A stretch of 64,000 bases of DNA from Brugia malayi. Its lineage: Eukaryota > Nematoda > Chromadorea > Rhabditida > Onchocercidae. A program made the translations under genes and the position numbers. The stretch is taken from NCBI RefSeq assembly GCF_000002995.4, contig NW_025062477.1:4932649-4996648 (forward strand), given 5' to 3'. This document shows, in pieces, positions 62,391 to 64,000 of this stretch. Each line of letters begins with the position of its first letter. Positions within the stretch are counted from its first letter, which is position 1. Under the pieces are notes generated by a model that saw only the letters and a list, made by a program, of their open reading frames with translations, searched no databases and was not told the origin of the DNA.

Positions 62391-62624
62391 TTAATATCTT
62401 TTGAGCTTTTGAATTTCTAAAAATTTGTTTGAAATCGTTTCTATTTCATCATATCCAGATTTTTCTCCAAATTCATCTTTGCGCATGATATTATTTCTGA
62501 TCTTGTAAGCTATGGTTTTTCAATGACTGTAATCATAGGTTTTTTTGTTATCCGAACCCACTAAATAAACTGGATCTTTTGCTTTGACAATTTTTTGATA
62601 TAGCAACTTCGATTCACCAATATG
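62391..62624 (-). pseudogene. Coding-like stretch interrupted by one stop
   Basis: On the minus strand, 77 codons are open except for one TGA. The composition looks protein-like (HIGESKLLYQKIVKAKDPVY, then IRNNIMRKDEFGEKSGYDEI). No family recognised. It may be a decayed gene or transferred bacterial DNA; chance is possible. Confidence 0.25.
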
Positions 62625-63720
62625 TCAATAATAGACTTTTACATAATTTAATACTTTCTTTATTAAGCTTTTTTTTTTTTCCTTCTATTTTATAAGTGTT
62701 ATATTGTAAAAGAGTAATAAAGTTATTGTCGACGTGTGGTAGTTGCGATAGTACAAAAACACATACTATTAAAAAGGTCTAATATCTACTTCAACCTGTT
62801 ATAGATGAAAAATAAGATTCAAACCTAAAATGATTATAATTTTATAAAAAGGTATGATATTGATGCTGCAGTAGAAATATTATGAGATGGTTCATTGAAT
62901 GAAGAAAATAGTAGTTACAAAAAGTATCTATTTTAAGTTTCGTCATTGTAATTTCTGATAAAATTTATTGTAATGATAAGACAATAACAATTATAGTTGA
63001 CTGGTTCCATAGCAGTTTCATTTTTTGACACCGCGTGAAATTAAACCTTTGCTATTTGCATATAAATAGGTGTGAAATATTACTATCACAACTATTTGTT
63101 AAAATATTTTTCTTTTCAAATTATAAATATGAAAATAAAATATCTCGAAAGAAATCCTAAGTATCTAAAATATCTTCTGAATAAATTGATTATTTAAAAT
63201 TTTTTAACCTTCTTATATATGTTTTTTTTAAAAAGACTTAAATATAACGTTTTCATTTTCCTTTTTGTTATCATTTATTATGCTACAACTTACAAATTTC
63301 ATTATCTACTGCAAGAGATATGATAAGTTGAAACTGAAATAAGTGATAAGATGAAGATCTTGTAATGTTTCTATAAGAATTAATTTAATTTTATATTTTT
63401 TAAAAACTTCAAGGAATAGAACAATCCATTTTGAATCAAACCCATTTAAAACTTTTATTAGGTCAAATGCTTTCTGTACAACAACAATGCATAATATAGC
63501 ATAGGAAGAAAGTAATTCAATCTAGTAAATGAAGAATTTCTTTCTTATTCTCTCTCCAACACGCATCAAATTTATCAATTTATACAACCGGAAAAGTGGA
63601 AAATACTTGTATTTTTAGACAGTATTAGTACTATCGTCTTCCCTTTTCTCCTTTTTACTTGAAATTTCACGTAGTTAAAGGTTTGCTGCAAGGTAAGAAG
63701 TATCTCAAAGTAGGCTTCAG
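62625..63720. other. AT-rich stretch, nothing supported
   Basis: No gene, RNA gene or ordered repeat recognised. Confidence 0.4.
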
Positions 63721-63789
63721 AAATTTTACTGCAAACTCAAAATCAGCGCTATCTCCTTCGAACAGATCAACAAGGGAATGAAGCAATAA
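63721..63789 (+). other. Possible terminal exon
   Basis: A GGCTTCAG acceptor opens 22 codons of coding-like sequence (KFYCKLKISAISFEQINKGM, then KQ) ending at TAA. The SFEQIN part vaguely recalls the C-terminal region of zinc alcohol dehydrogenases, but the resemblance is too short to name it. No upstream exon found. Confidence 0.25.
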
Positions 63790-64000
63790 CAGATCAAGCG
63801 ATCATGGATATTTATTTATTGTCCGAAGGATGATAGGACTACGGATGATGTTAGATGTTGGGAATGTCACTTCTTGAGAGTATTAGTTTTTATAGAGTTG
63901 TCAAATGTCAGTTAAGTTCAAAAATATTTTTTTTTTGATGAATTGCAATTTTAAAATCATATTGGCAATTAGACAAAATCTAACATAATTTAAATTCATT

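Overview
This is an AT-rich nuclear window from a nematode, most likely a filarial (Onchocercidae) worm. Four things point there: compact multi-exon genes whose acceptors mostly read TTTTCAG or TTTTAG; very short 5' leaders preceded directly by an acceptor, as expected with spliced-leader trans-splicing; a 5S rRNA gene next to sequences resembling the nematode SL1 spliced leader; and nematode gene families (an SRX-type chemoreceptor and others). The species cannot be named from sequence alone. Most reading frames over 60 codons in the non-coding parts are chance openings in T- or A-rich DNA. The real genes are made of short exons, so I rebuilt them by matching acceptor, donor and codon phase.

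Layout. 0.5-2.8 kb: a four-exon minus-strand gene for a 113-residue single-pass membrane protein. 6.5-8.6 kb: a possible small plus-strand gene. 8.7-9.25 kb: a 38-bp minisatellite. 14.8-15.1 kb: a nuclear copy of mitochondrial nad3. 19.6-23.3 kb (+): an eight-intron rhodopsin-like receptor. 25.1-31.0 kb (-): a Mind bomb (MIB) type E3 ubiquitin ligase in 14 phase-consistent exons. 32.0-36.5 kb (+): an 11-exon AT-hook protein, divergent from mib-1. 38.5-40.2 kb (+): a candidate secreted mini-protein. 42-47 kb: a desert of simple and tandem repeats. 48.2-50.3 kb (+): a four-exon unrecognised protein. 51.4-53.8 kb (-): a GT31 (beta-1,3-galactosyltransferase-like) enzyme. 56.7-57.9 kb: a 5S rRNA gene, a 5S pseudogene and three SL-like copies in an inverted-repeat arrangement. 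59.4-61.2 kb (+): an intact SRX-like seven-transmembrane receptor. 61.2-64 kb: no gene I can establish, with a few coding-like scraps.

The genes do not form an operon or a shared pathway. They look like ordinary independent nematode loci: two receptors, a ubiquitin ligase of the Notch/Delta endocytosis type, a probable DNA-binding protein and a Golgi glycosyltransferase. The most unusual parts are the inverted 5S/SL cluster, the MIB ligase that seems to start inside its repeat domain, the Thr-rich inserts from ACA-triplet tracts in two neighbouring unrelated genes, and the small spliced genes that ORF-based annotation would miss.
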